Shown: positions 43,757-52,943 of the stretch, piece by piece
How the letters are laid out: the number at the start of each line of letters is the position of its first letter
Position numbering within the stretch: position 1 is the first letter of the stretch
From: Hahellaceae bacterium
GTDB lineage: Bacteria; Pseudomonadota; Gammaproteobacteria; Pseudomonadales; Oleiphilaceae
NCBI GenBank assembly: GCA_024234505.1
Contig: JACKOD010000001.1
Span: forward strand, 310,001-374,000
Length of the DNA stretch: 64,000 nt
Direction of reading: 5' to 3'
Position numbers and translations under genes: made by a program
The notes under the pieces: model-generated
What the model saw: only the letters and a program-made list of their open reading frames with translations
Database searches by the model: none
Told to the model about the DNA's origin: nothing

Positions 43757-45982
43757 ATGGATCGCGCATTAGTTTGGCAAAACATCAAGAGTTTAACCAA
43801 CGGCAATCTTGGGATTCCCATTTTGTTACTCATCATGCTGGGCATGATGACGCTTCCCATGCCTCCCATTTTGCTGGACTTGTTGTTCACGTTTAATATC
43901 GCCTTGTCGCTGGTGGTACTGCTGGTGTGTGTTTATGCCATGCGTCCGATGGACTTTGCCATTTTTCCGACAGTGTTGCTGGTAGCCACCTTGCTACGTT
44001 TGGCACTGAATGTAGCGTCGACCCGTGTGGTGCTTCTGTGGGGGCATGAAGGGGGGGATGCGGCCGGTAAAGTGATTGAAGCCTTTGGTGAAGTGGTCAT
44101 CGGGGGAAATTACGCGGTTGGTCTGGTGGTCTTTGCCATATTAATGATCATTAACTTTGCGGTGGTGACCAAGGGGGCCGGGCGCGTATCCGAAGTTAGT
44201 GCCCGATTCACACTGGATGCAATGCCCGGAAAGCAAATGGCGATTGATGCCGATTTGAATGCCGGCATCATAAACCAGGATGAAGCGAAACTGCGTCGTT
44301 CCGAAGTCGCTCAGGAAGCTGATTTTTATGGCTCGATGGATGGTGCCAGTAAGTTTGTGCGAGGGGACGCGGTCGCAGGTTTGATGATCCTTGCGATTAA
44401 TATTATCGGAGGTGTCGGCATCGGGATGATGCAGCATGATCTGATCTTTTCCGATGCCATGCAAAAGTATGCACTACTGACCATTGGTGATGGTCTGGTG
44501 GCGCAGATTCCCTCTTTAATGCTCTCAGTCGCTGCGGCAATCATGGTTACCCGGGTGAGCACCACTCAGGATATGTCCCACCAGATTTTTAATCAGATGT
44601 TTAGTGCGCCCAAAGCGTTGGGCGTATCCTCCGGTATTCTGATTTTGATGGGCAGCATCCCGGGAATGCCGCATATGTCTTTTCTCGGGCTGGGGCTTTT
44701 AGCGGCATTCTTTGCCTGGTTTCTGGCTTTGCGTAAAAAACACGAAGAAGAAGGTTTGGAAGCGCCTTCGCTCGGCTCTCTGGTTAATAAAGCTAAAGCA
44801 CAGGTTACCCAGCGTGGAACTAAATCACTTGAAGCACCGGCGACTTCTTCCGCACAGCCGCTTCCTTCTCCACGGACAACAGCGGGCACGACCGAAGCTT
44901 TGCCTGCCAAGCAGCCAGAACCCAAGGAGTTGGGCTGGGATGATGTACTCAGTGTGGATATTATTGGATTGGAAGTCGGATACCGGTTAATTCCGCTGGT
45001 TGACAAAAATCAGGGAGGGCAGTTGCTGGGACGAATTAAGGGCGTGCGTAAAAAGCTTTCGCAAGAGCTCGGTTTTCTCATGCCATCGGTGCATATCCGG
45101 GATAACCTGGATTTGATGCCTAATGTCTACCGCATCACCTTGATGGGAGTTTCCATTGCTGAAGCAGAGATTCATCCAGAGCGTGAATTGGCGATTAATC
45201 CCGGACAGGTTTTTGGCAGTATTGATGGTATTCCCGGCAAAGATCCGGCATTCGGATTGGATGCAATCTGGATAGAGTCCAGTCGTAAGGATCATGCACA
45301 AACTTTGGGTTACACGGTTGTCGATTCAAGCACGGTAGTTGCAACGCACCTCAATCAGATTTTGCAAAAGCACGCCCACGAACTCATCGGTCACGAAGAG
45401 GTTCAGCAGTGGCTGGAACAGTTAGGCAAAGCTTCGCCGAAACTTGCCGAAGAACTGGTTCCGAATACGGTGTCGGTCAGTTTGTTGTTAAAGGTATTGC
45501 AGAATTTGTTAGTGGAAGATGTTCCGGTACGGGATATGCGGTCGATTGCAGAAGCCATCGTCAATGTCACCCCCAAGACCCAGGACGCCAATCAGTTGAC
45601 TGGCGCGGCGCGCCAATCACTGCGCAGAATGATTGTACAAAGTATCTGTGGCCCTGAGTTGGAGATACCGGTTATTACGCTTGATCCCGAATTGGAACAA
45701 CTCTTGCTTAAGACTCTCCAGCAGGCACAAAAAATTGGCGCGGTAGATGATGTGGGGATGATTCTGGAGCCCCAGCTACTTGAAAGGCTGCAGCGTTCGT
45801 TAACTGATGCAGCACAGCGCCAGGAAATGCTCGGCAAACCTGCGATCTTATTAGTCTCCGCGCCATTAAGATCGCCGCTGGCAAAATTTGTCCGGTACGG
45901 TGTCGATCGAATGAATGTCCTGTCGTATCAGGAAGTGCCTGAAAATAAACAGATTACGATTGTTGCTACCGTAGGTCAGTAA
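43757..45982 (+). CDS. flhA: FlhA, export gate/energy-coupling protein
   Basis: The 741-residue protein has an N-terminal membrane domain (about 1-330) with the FHIPEP family block (LLRLALNVASTRVVLL, RFTLDAMPGKQMAIDADLNAG) and a large cytoplasmic domain binding chaperone-substrate complexes. The GTG at 43751 is in frame too; ATG 43757 fits better to the AGG upstream. Size is close to the family norm of about 700. Confidence 0.97.
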   Translation: MDRALVWQNIKSLTNGNLGIPILLLIMLGMMTLPMPPILLDLLFTFNIALSLVVLLVCVYAMRPMDFAIFPTVLLVATLLRLALNVASTRVVLLWGHEGGDAAGKVIEAFGEVVIGGNYAVGLVVFAILMIINFAVVTKGAGRVSEVSARFTLDAMPGKQMAIDADLNAGIINQDEAKLRRSEVAQEADFYGSMDGASKFVRGDAVAGLMILAINIIGGVGIGMMQHDLIFSDAMQKYALLTIGDGLVAQIPSLMLSVAAAIMVTRVSTTQDMSHQIFNQMFSAPKALGVSSGILILMGSIPGMPHMSFLGLGLLAAFFAWFLALRKKHEEEGLEAPSLGSLVNKAKAQVTQRGTKSLEAPATSSAQPLPSPRTTAGTTEALPAKQPEPKELGWDDVLSVDIIGLEVGYRLIPLVDKNQGGQLLGRIKGVRKKLSQELGFLMPSVHIRDNLDLMPNVYRITLMGVSIAEAEIHPERELAINPGQVFGSIDGIPGKDPAFGLDAIWIESSRKDHAQTLGYTVVDSSTVVATHLNQILQKHAHELIGHEEVQQWLEQLGKASPKLAEELVPNTVSVSLLLKVLQNLLVEDVPVRDMRSIAEAIVNVTPKTQDANQLTGAARQSLRRMIVQSICGPELEIPVITLDPELEQLLLKTLQQAQKIGAVDDVGMILEPQLLERLQRSLTDAAQRQEMLGKPAILLVSAPLRSPLAKFVRYGVDRMNVLSYQEVPENKQITIVATVGQ

Positions 45983-46090
45983 CTTGAGCCAAGGTGAGCG
46001 GCAATACGAAAGTCAGAGATTGATTGCATTAATACGGTTGGCTGGTTTGATAAATTTAAGCCGCCTGGCAGGGTCCGAGAGAGGTTAAAT

Positions 46091-47443
46091 ATGAACGTGA
46101 GACGATTTATTGCCGCAAGCATGCAAGAGGCTCTTAAGCGCGTTCGTGAAGAAATGGGGCCCGACGCCGTAATTCTGTCGAGTCGGAAAACTGACGGTGG
46201 TGTAGAAATTGTCGCGTCGGTGCAATATGACGAGGAGGCTGCTCGTCAAGGCCTGCAGTCGACGCGAGAAGAGCCCAAGGCGGTTCGAGAAGATCGTAAA
46301 CCAAACGCGGAGGCGAAGCCGGTATTCAGCGAACCCAAATCGGCTGTCAAAGAACCGACGCCGGGGGAAATCGCCAGATACCATGCGCAGCGCCATGTCA
46401 TGCTGCAGGAAGAAATGGCACGCAGCCGCGAAAAAATAGCGAAAGTGCGCGAAACCCGTCAAGGAAGGGAGAGCGCTCCTGCGACGGCCATTACGTCTGC
46501 ACCCGCTACACAACGCGCCGCTTCAGATGAAAAGGAAATGGCAGAAATGCGGGCGCAGCTCAATCGTATGCAAGAGTTGCTTGATCAACAAATGCGTCAG
46601 GCCGCGGCGGGCAGCAAAGAACTGTCACTGGTACAACAGGGGATTCAGGAACAGCTGCTGCAGATGGGGATTGAGCGCGATCTAGTTCAACCTCTGCTGG
46701 CTCGTACGAATGATAGCGATGCGATGCCGGAAGGCTGGAGAAAAGTGCTGACGCATTTGAGTCGGGCTGTAAGCACAGAAAGCGCGGATATTATCCGTCA
46801 GGGCGGGGTGATTGCGCTGATTGGTCCTACCGGGTCAGGAAAAACCACCACCATTGGAAAGATGGCTGCGCGGTATGTATTGGAAAACGGGCCGGAAGAA
46901 ATAGCGTTGGTAACGACCGACCGTTACCGAATTGCTGCTCACGAGCAGCTCATGGTCTTTGGTCGCATATTGAATGTACCTGTGAGAGTGGTCGATGAGG
47001 CCAATTCACTGGATGCGGTGTTGGCTTCGTTAAGCGACAAAAAACTGGTGCTGATTGATACCGCCGGCCTTAATCATCTGGACCCTCACTGGAGTGAGCA
47101 GCTTCAGGAATTGCGCAGATCGCGCTTCTCGGTCAAAAACTATCTGGTGATATCGGCGATCAATCAGCCACAAATTATGAAGTCGACGTACCATAATTAC
47201 AAAATGGCCGGATTGGCAGGCTGTGTCGTGACAAAAACAGATGAAGCCGTCACTTTGGGTGAAGTCATTAGCTTTTTGATTCGCAGTCGATTGCGGATGG
47301 CCTATCTCACCGACGGGCAGAAAATTCCGGATGACATTCATCCCGCGGATGCCCCGATGCTGATAAAAAGAGCTGATGAACTACTGCAAACCCAGGCTGT
47401 AATTGAAAGTGATTTTGGGGTTCTGCACCGTACGGCAGTATAA
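46091..47443 (+). CDS. flhF: FlhF, SRP-type GTPase for polar flagellum placement
   Basis: The 450-residue protein has a basic, variable B domain (about 1-150), an N domain, and a G domain with GPTGSGKT at 245-252, LVTTDRYRIAAHEQL and LIDTAGLNHLDP. FlhF marks the pole where the flagellum is built. It has an excellent AGAGAGG site. It precedes fleN, its antagonist. Confidence 0.96.
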   Translation: MNVRRFIAASMQEALKRVREEMGPDAVILSSRKTDGGVEIVASVQYDEEAARQGLQSTREEPKAVREDRKPNAEAKPVFSEPKSAVKEPTPGEIARYHAQRHVMLQEEMARSREKIAKVRETRQGRESAPATAITSAPATQRAASDEKEMAEMRAQLNRMQELLDQQMRQAAAGSKELSLVQQGIQEQLLQMGIERDLVQPLLARTNDSDAMPEGWRKVLTHLSRAVSTESADIIRQGGVIALIGPTGSGKTTTIGKMAARYVLENGPEEIALVTTDRYRIAAHEQLMVFGRILNVPVRVVDEANSLDAVLASLSDKKLVLIDTAGLNHLDPHWSEQLQELRRSRFSVKNYLVISAINQPQIMKSTYHNYKMAGLAGCVVTKTDEAVTLGEVISFLIRSRLRMAYLTDGQKIPDDIHPADAPMLIKRADELLQTQAVIESDFGVLHRTAV

Positions 47444-47551
47444 ATGTACAGGCAGTGCTACAGAATTGCGAAACTTTGCTACACTGTTGAAAAATGGGCG
47501 GATTTATAGTTCTGCCGTCCGACAAGTTGTAATGATGGGAAATAAACTGAT

Positions 47552-48364
47552 ATGCAAAAATCCAGTCCGGTTCAGGTAATTGCTGTGACAGGTGGGAAAG
47601 GGGGCGTGGGTAAAAGTAACGTCTCTGTCAATCTGGCACTAGCCCTAACCCAGTTGGGTCGCCGTGTGGTGTTGCTGGATGCAGATCTGGGGTTGGCAAA
47701 TATTGATGTGCTCCTGGGAATCAAATCCAACCGCAACCTGGCCGACGTGTTGCGTGGTGACTGCACGCTCAAAGAAGTGATGGTCGAAGGGCCGGGAGGG
47801 TTTAAAATTGTACCTGCCTCTTCCGGCACCCAATACATGACCAACCTGAGCGCCATGGAGCATGCGGGGCTGATTAATGCGTTTAGCGAGCTATCACATG
47901 ATCTGGATGTGTTGATTGTCGATACCGCCGCGGGCATCTCCGAGGGCGTGGTCAGTTTTCTGCGAGCTGCTCAGGAAATTCTTTTTGTGGTGTGCGATGA
48001 GCCAACGTCAATTACCGATGCGTACGCACTCATTAAGTTACTCAATCGTGATCATGGTTTGTTTCGTTTCAGGGTGTTGGCGAATATGGTCAAAACACCG
48101 CAGGAAGGACGCAACCTTTTTGCAAAACTTACCAAAGTAACCGACCGTTTTCTGGATGTTGCGCTACAGTATGAAGGAAGCATCCCTTTTGATGAGTCGG
48201 TTAAAAAATCAGTACAACGTCAAAAGGCCGTGCTGGAGTTGTATCCGCGTTCAAAGGCAGCGATTGCATTCAGATCGCTGGCACAGCGGGCAGATGCGTG
48301 GCCTCTTCCTTCAACACCGCGAGGCCATTTGGAATTCTTTGTCGAGCGGCTTGTTCAAGTCTGA
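47552..48364 (+). CDS. fleN: FleN (FlhG), MinD-like ATPase for flagellar number
   Basis: The 270-residue ATPase has the deviant Walker A GGKGGVGKS (residues 14-22), LLDADLGLANIDVLLG, and the C-terminal amphipathic membrane-targeting region. FleN binds FleQ to limit flagellar gene expression and counts flagella with FlhF. Size and place are normal. Confidence 0.96.
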   Translation: MQKSSPVQVIAVTGGKGGVGKSNVSVNLALALTQLGRRVVLLDADLGLANIDVLLGIKSNRNLADVLRGDCTLKEVMVEGPGGFKIVPASSGTQYMTNLSAMEHAGLINAFSELSHDLDVLIVDTAAGISEGVVSFLRAAQEILFVVCDEPTSITDAYALIKLLNRDHGLFRFRVLANMVKTPQEGRNLFAKLTKVTDRFLDVALQYEGSIPFDESVKKSVQRQKAVLELYPRSKAAIAFRSLAQRADAWPLPSTPRGHLEFFVERLVQV

Positions 48365-48372
48365 GTTTTGGC

Positions 48373-49104
48373 ATGACGCATGCTTTAGGCTACTCAATGT
48401 ACTCTGAATCTTCGTTAGATCGGTCTGATGCTCTGGTAAAGCAGCATGCCCTGCTGGTGAAGCGTATTGCGCATCACCTCATGGCACGCTTGCCTTCGAG
48501 TGTCCAGGTGGATGACCTGATTCAGGCGGGTATGATTGGATTGCTGGAGGCCTCCCGAAAATACGAGCCGTCCAAGGGTGCCTCTTTCGAAACCTATGCA
48601 GGTATCCGTATTCGCGGCTCCATGATGGACGAAATCCGCAAAGGAGACTGGGTACCCCGGTCAGTTCACAAGAACTCCCGCCGTATTGCCGAAGCGATCA
48701 AGGCCGTTGAGGACCGGGTAGGGCGAGATGCGCGGGATCAGGAGGTCGCTGACGAACTTGGTATTGATATTGCCGAGTATTATGCTTGTCTTCAGGACAG
48801 TGCTAGTGGAAAATTATTCAGTTTTGAAGAGGTCACAGATAATTCGGAAGGCTTAATCGAGCATGTCGGGGAGGCTGTGTCCTCACCATTTGAAGGGTTG
48901 CAGGAAGATGCTTTTCGACAAGGACTGGCCGATGCCATTGCCGGTTTGCCTGAGCGGGAGCGGTTAGTGCTTTCTCTTTACTACGATGAGGAGCTGAACC
49001 TGAAAGAAATTGGTCAAGTACTGTCGGTAAGTGAATCCAGAGTGAGCCAGATTCACAGTCAGGCGGCCATGCGATTACGTTCCCGATTATCTGACTGGTT
49101 CTGA
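48373..49104 (+). CDS. fliA: FliA, flagellar sigma factor (sigma-28)
   Basis: The 243-residue sigma factor has region 2 (DLIQAGMIGLLEASRKYEP, FETYAGIRIRGSMMDEIR), region 3, and region 4 with a clear helix-turn-helix (LNLKEIGQVLSVSESRVSQIHSQA). It drives late flagellar and chemotaxis genes. ATG 48373 is used since it gives the MT...MYS start also found in Pseudomonas; ATG 48397 is possible. It starts 8 bases after fleN. Confidence 0.96.
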   Translation: MTHALGYSMYSESSLDRSDALVKQHALLVKRIAHHLMARLPSSVQVDDLIQAGMIGLLEASRKYEPSKGASFETYAGIRIRGSMMDEIRKGDWVPRSVHKNSRRIAEAIKAVEDRVGRDARDQEVADELGIDIAEYYACLQDSASGKLFSFEEVTDNSEGLIEHVGEAVSSPFEGLQEDAFRQGLADAIAGLPERERLVLSLYYDEELNLKEIGQVLSVSESRVSQIHSQAAMRLRSRLSDWF

Positions 49105-49326
49105 GTGCAATCTATTTGAAACCGTGAACGATCATGATTGATCCCTTCAGCCACCTTAATCGTTGTGTGGTTTGAAGCGGCCCGAAAGGGGGGATGGTCG
49201 TTTAATAATACGAACAAGTTAAAAAAAACTGGATACCCTTTAAACTCTGACTAGACTTAAACTGAGCGATGGTCAGTAGCATTATGAATTAAAAGGGATT
49301 CCGGTGTCTGAATATTGGAGGTCGAC

Positions 49327-49713
49327 TTGGATAAGAACATGCGCATTCTTGTGGTAGATGATTTTTCTACAATGAGAAGAATTATTAAGAACCTGTTGCG
49401 GGATCTTGGCTTCACAAATGCCGATGAAGCGGATGATGGCAGTACTGCGCTTCCGATGCTGCAGACAGGAAAATACGACTTCCTTGTTACTGACTGGAAC
49501 ATGCCAGGTATGACCGGCATTGATCTTTTACGCGCGGTGAGAGCAGATGACAACCTCAAAAGTCTACCCGTGCTGATGGTAACGGCTGAAGCCAAACGAG
49601 ATCAGATTGTTGCTGCCGCTCAGGCGGGCGTTAATGGCTATGTTGTCAAGCCATTTACCGCAGCCGTACTGAAAGAGAAAATTGAAAAGATTTTTGAGCG
49701 CATCGAATCCTGA
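49327..49713 (+). CDS. cheY: CheY, flagellar chemotaxis response regulator
   Basis: The 128-residue receiver closely matches classical flagellar CheY: VVDDFSTMRRI, Asp56 in LVTDWNMPGMTG, the Thr in MVTAEA, and Lys in VVKPFTA. CheY-P binds FliM. The likely start is TTG at 49327, just after GGAGGT; ATG 49339 is in frame but would cut into the first strand. Confidence 0.95.
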   Translation: MDKNMRILVVDDFSTMRRIIKNLLRDLGFTNADEADDGSTALPMLQTGKYDFLVTDWNMPGMTGIDLLRAVRADDNLKSLPVLMVTAEAKRDQIVAAAQAGVNGYVVKPFTAAVLKEKIEKIFERIES

Positions 49714-49727
49714 TTACAGGCGGGGTC

Positions 49728-50510
49728 ATGACCACAAAAAAAACAAAAAAAGACACATCTAACGAATTCGAGTCGCAGTTAAAGATTCAGGCCTCCAGCT
49801 TGAAGGATCTTGTCGACGCGGGTAACTTCGGGGATGCATTGCGAGTTATTTCGCAGTTGAATGAAACCCGGGATAAAACTTTATATCAGGAAGTGGGGAG
49901 ACTAACGCGGTCACTTCATGAGGCCATACGAAATTTCCATATTGACACACAAAGTGCCTCCAGTAAGGAGGAGTTATCTAAGATAGATGACGCCTCCGAC
50001 CGTCTTGGGTACGTGGTTGATATGACGAACAAGGCAGCGAACAAGACGCTGGACCTGGTCGAAGTTAGCATGCCCATGGCTTCAAAGATTCGTGACGACG
50101 CTGATGCGATTAAAGCCGACTGGGCAAGATTTCGTCGCCGGGAAATGAAGCCCGATGAGTTCCGGGACTTGTCTAATCGAATGGAAGTGTTTCTCGAACA
50201 AATATCCACAGATTCCAATAAAGTTTACGGTAATTTGTCCGACATACTTCTTGCACAGGATTTTCAGGATCTGACCGGGCAAGTGATTAAACGTGTTATC
50301 GGTCTGGTAAAAGAAGTTGAAGAAAACCTTGTAAACCTTGTGGTAATGGCGGGCAAAGTTGACATGATGGCCGGTGTTACGCACGAAGACATAGAACAAA
50401 AAGACGAAAGTGAGCGTGGTGAAGGTCCGCAAATTCATGCCGAACAACGTGAAGACGTTGTTTCTGGACAAGATGATGTGGACGACTTGCTCTCCAGCCT
50501 AGGTTTTTGA
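49728..50510 (+). CDS. cheZ: CheZ, CheY-P phosphatase
   Basis: The 260-residue helical protein has the catalytic loop LAQDFQDLTGQ with the conserved Asp and Gln, and ends with the CheY-binding tail DDVDDLLSSLGF. It dephosphorylates CheY-P. It lies 14 bases after cheY and just before cheA. Confidence 0.95.
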   Translation: MTTKKTKKDTSNEFESQLKIQASSLKDLVDAGNFGDALRVISQLNETRDKTLYQEVGRLTRSLHEAIRNFHIDTQSASSKEELSKIDDASDRLGYVVDMTNKAANKTLDLVEVSMPMASKIRDDADAIKADWARFRRREMKPDEFRDLSNRMEVFLEQISTDSNKVYGNLSDILLAQDFQDLTGQVIKRVIGLVKEVEENLVNLVVMAGKVDMMAGVTHEDIEQKDESERGEGPQIHAEQREDVVSGQDDVDDLLSSLGF

Positions 50511-50521
50511 GGAGCGGCTGC

Positions 50522-52846
50522 ATGGGGTTTGAGGCGGACGAAGAGATCCTTCAGGACTTTCTGGTAGAGTCGGGAGAGATACTTGAGCTTCTGTCAGAGC
50601 AATTGGTCGATCTGGAGCAAAATCCGGAAGACCGGGACTTGCTTAACGCAATTTTCCGTGGGTTTCATACGGTAAAGGGCGGAGCGGGGTTTCTGCAGCT
50701 TGAAGCGCTAGTTGACTGTTGCCACGTTGCAGAAAACGTGTTCGACATTTTGCGAAATGGCAAACGGCATGTCACGCCGGAGCTCATGGATGTGGTCTTG
50801 CAGGCACTGGACGCCATCAATGAGATGTTTGACCAGGTACGAAACCGGGAAACACTCACACCCGCCAGTCCAAACGTACTTAAAGCTTTGGCGAGAATGG
50901 CCAAGCCTGATGAGGGTGACGCGGTTGCGGCACCGGCAGAGGTTGTTGAAGTCGAACAAGAGACGCCATCCCCAGAAAGCAGTGCGACGTCGGAAGGCGA
51001 TATCACTGATGACGAATTCGAACAGTTGCTGGACGCGCTGGATGCGCCGGAAACTAAGGCTCAGGAACCGGCGGATGGGGGCGATGATCTGTTTGGATTG
51101 GATGACCCTGTATCCGAAAGTAGTTCCGACGACGAAATTTCAGAAGAAGAATTTGAAAAGCTGTTAGATCAGCTGCACGGCTCCGGAAAAATTTCCGGTG
51201 CAGCGGCTGCACCGGCAGCACCTGCACCCGTAACCCCTGCCCCGAGTTCATCTGACGAGATTACGGATGACGAGTTTGAGCGCCTGCTTGACGATTTACA
51301 TGGCAAAGGGCAGTTTAACGGTGAGGTTGCACAGTCACAAGCACCTGCGGCGCAAACGCCAACCGCCAAAACACCGGCGGCAAAATCTTCTGCTGAAGCT
51401 TCTTCGAAGTCAGCGGGCGATGCGTCCGATGACCTGATTTCAGACGATGAATTTGAAAAATTGCTGGATGATCTGCATGGTAAGGGTCAGGGGCCGACAC
51501 ATGTAGAAGCTGCGGCAGCCAAACCAGCAGAACCGCCGAAAGCGACTGTTGCAAAGCCAAAACCCAAACCTGCGCCAGCTCCGGCACCCAAGCCTGAGGT
51601 GGTGGATGATGCTGATGAAGATTCGGGTGAAGGTCGAGCAGTAGGGCGCAAGGCGGGTGCTGCAAAGGACCAGAATTCAATTGCAACAGAAACAACCGTT
51701 CGCGTAGATACCAAGCGTCTGGATGACATCATGAACATGGTGGGCGAACTGGTGCTGGTGAGAAACCGGTTGAAGCGTCTGGCTGATGAGTTTAATCATG
51801 AGGCGATGCAAAAAGCGGTGTCGAATCTGGATGTAGTGACGGGAGATTTGCAGTCTTCCGTTATGCAAACCCGGATGCAGCCCATAAAGAAAGTCTTTGG
51901 TCGCTTCCCGCGCGTTGTTCGCGATTTGGCGAGAAATCTGCGCAAGGAAATTAACCTGGTCTTGAAAGGTGAAGAAACCGATCTGGATAAAAATCTGGTC
52001 GAGGCCTTATCGGATCCATTGGTTCACTTGGTGCGTAATGCCGTGGATCATGGCATAGAGCATCCTGACGTACGGGAAAAGAATGGGAAATCCCGTACCG
52101 GTCGCGTGGTGCTTGCTGCGGAACAGGAAGGTGATCACATCTTGTTATCTATAGAAGATGATGGTGCCGGAATGGATCCCGACTTATTGCGTCGGAAAGC
52201 GGTGGAAAAAGGCCTCTATGATGAAGACGCTGCTGATCGTTTGACAGACACTGAGTGTTTTAATCTTATTTTCGCTCCCGGTTTCTCCACTAAAGCGGAA
52301 ATCTCCGATGTTTCCGGTCGTGGCGTAGGGATGGATGTGGTTAAAACCAAGATCACCCAGCTTAATGGAACCATCAGCATTCAGTCTGAAAGCGGGGTGG
52401 GGTCACGGATCGTGATCAAGGTGCCTTTAACGCTTGCGATTATGCCGACCTTGATGGTGATGTTAGGGAATCAATCCTTTGCCTTTCCGTTAGTGAGTGT
52501 TGTTGAAATATTCCATCTGGATCTTACTCGGACCAATATTGTGGATGGCCAGGAATGCGTGGTTGTTCGCGACAAAGTGTACCCGCTGTTCCATATCAAA
52601 CGCTGGTTGGTTCGCGGTGCAATTGTTAACAAGAAGAGCGGTACTGGCCACGTTGTGATTGTGTCTGTGGGCACCAAGCGAGTCGGATTTGTGGTTGATC
52701 AGTTGATTGGGCAGGAAGAAGTGGTAATCAAACCTTTGGGGGCGAAGTTGCATGGCACCCCGGGAATGGCAGGAGCAACGATTACCGGGGACGGACGAAT
52801 AGCACTGATTCTGGATATACCCAGTCTGTTATCCCGTTATGCCTGA
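50522..52846 (+). CDS. cheA: CheA histidine kinase of the flagellar system, with four linker motifs
   Basis: The 774-residue kinase has P1 with His49 (GFHTVKGGAG), P3 from about 391, a P4 ATPase domain (LVRNAVDHGIEHPD, DDGAGMD, GRGVGMDVVKTKI) and a P5 CheW-like end. Between P1 and P3 lie about 280 Ala/Pro/acidic residues with no evident folded P2. This linker holds four copies of an (I)(T/S)(D/E)(D/E)EFE-x-LLD motif at residues 161, 206, 247 and 306. ATG 50522 follows GAGGAG. Confidence 0.96.
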   Translation: MGFEADEEILQDFLVESGEILELLSEQLVDLEQNPEDRDLLNAIFRGFHTVKGGAGFLQLEALVDCCHVAENVFDILRNGKRHVTPELMDVVLQALDAINEMFDQVRNRETLTPASPNVLKALARMAKPDEGDAVAAPAEVVEVEQETPSPESSATSEGDITDDEFEQLLDALDAPETKAQEPADGGDDLFGLDDPVSESSSDDEISEEEFEKLLDQLHGSGKISGAAAAPAAPAPVTPAPSSSDEITDDEFERLLDDLHGKGQFNGEVAQSQAPAAQTPTAKTPAAKSSAEASSKSAGDASDDLISDDEFEKLLDDLHGKGQGPTHVEAAAAKPAEPPKATVAKPKPKPAPAPAPKPEVVDDADEDSGEGRAVGRKAGAAKDQNSIATETTVRVDTKRLDDIMNMVGELVLVRNRLKRLADEFNHEAMQKAVSNLDVVTGDLQSSVMQTRMQPIKKVFGRFPRVVRDLARNLRKEINLVLKGEETDLDKNLVEALSDPLVHLVRNAVDHGIEHPDVREKNGKSRTGRVVLAAEQEGDHILLSIEDDGAGMDPDLLRRKAVEKGLYDEDAADRLTDTECFNLIFAPGFSTKAEISDVSGRGVGMDVVKTKITQLNGTISIQSESGVGSRIVIKVPLTLAIMPTLMVMLGNQSFAFPLVSVVEIFHLDLTRTNIVDGQECVVVRDKVYPLFHIKRWLVRGAIVNKKSGTGHVVIVSVGTKRVGFVVDQLIGQEEVVIKPLGAKLHGTPGMAGATITGDGRIALILDIPSLLSRYA
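51002..51490 (+). repeat. Four-copy peptide-motif repeat in the CheA linker
   Basis: Copies begin at 51002, 51137, 51260 and 51437. They read ITDDEFEQLLDALD, ISEEEFEKLLDQLHG, ITDDEFERLLDDLHG and ISDDEFEKLLDDLHG. The spacers are Ala/Pro/Ser-rich and unequal (about 40-60 residues), so the motif, not the whole segment, is conserved. Confidence 0.9.
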
Positions 52847-52943
52847 TTTCGTAAGCAGGTATCTGATCTGAATAATTGATAAGAATATCTGTCATACAAA
52901 ATAAGGAAGGGGGTTACCAAGCAAGGCATCAGGAGTACATTTG

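Noticed and set aside
45983..46090. Sigma-54 promoter before flhF
   Set aside because: TGGCTGG and TGGCAGG occur, but neither has GC at the required 10-base distance.
49105..49326. Sigma-28 promoter for cheY
   Set aside because: No GCCGATA-like -10 with a TAAA box at 15 bases could be found, although the position would suit one.
51002..51490. CheA linker repeat as a tandem DNA repeat or CRISPR-like array
   Set aside because: Spacing is unequal and the DNA differs between copies; conservation is at the protein level.
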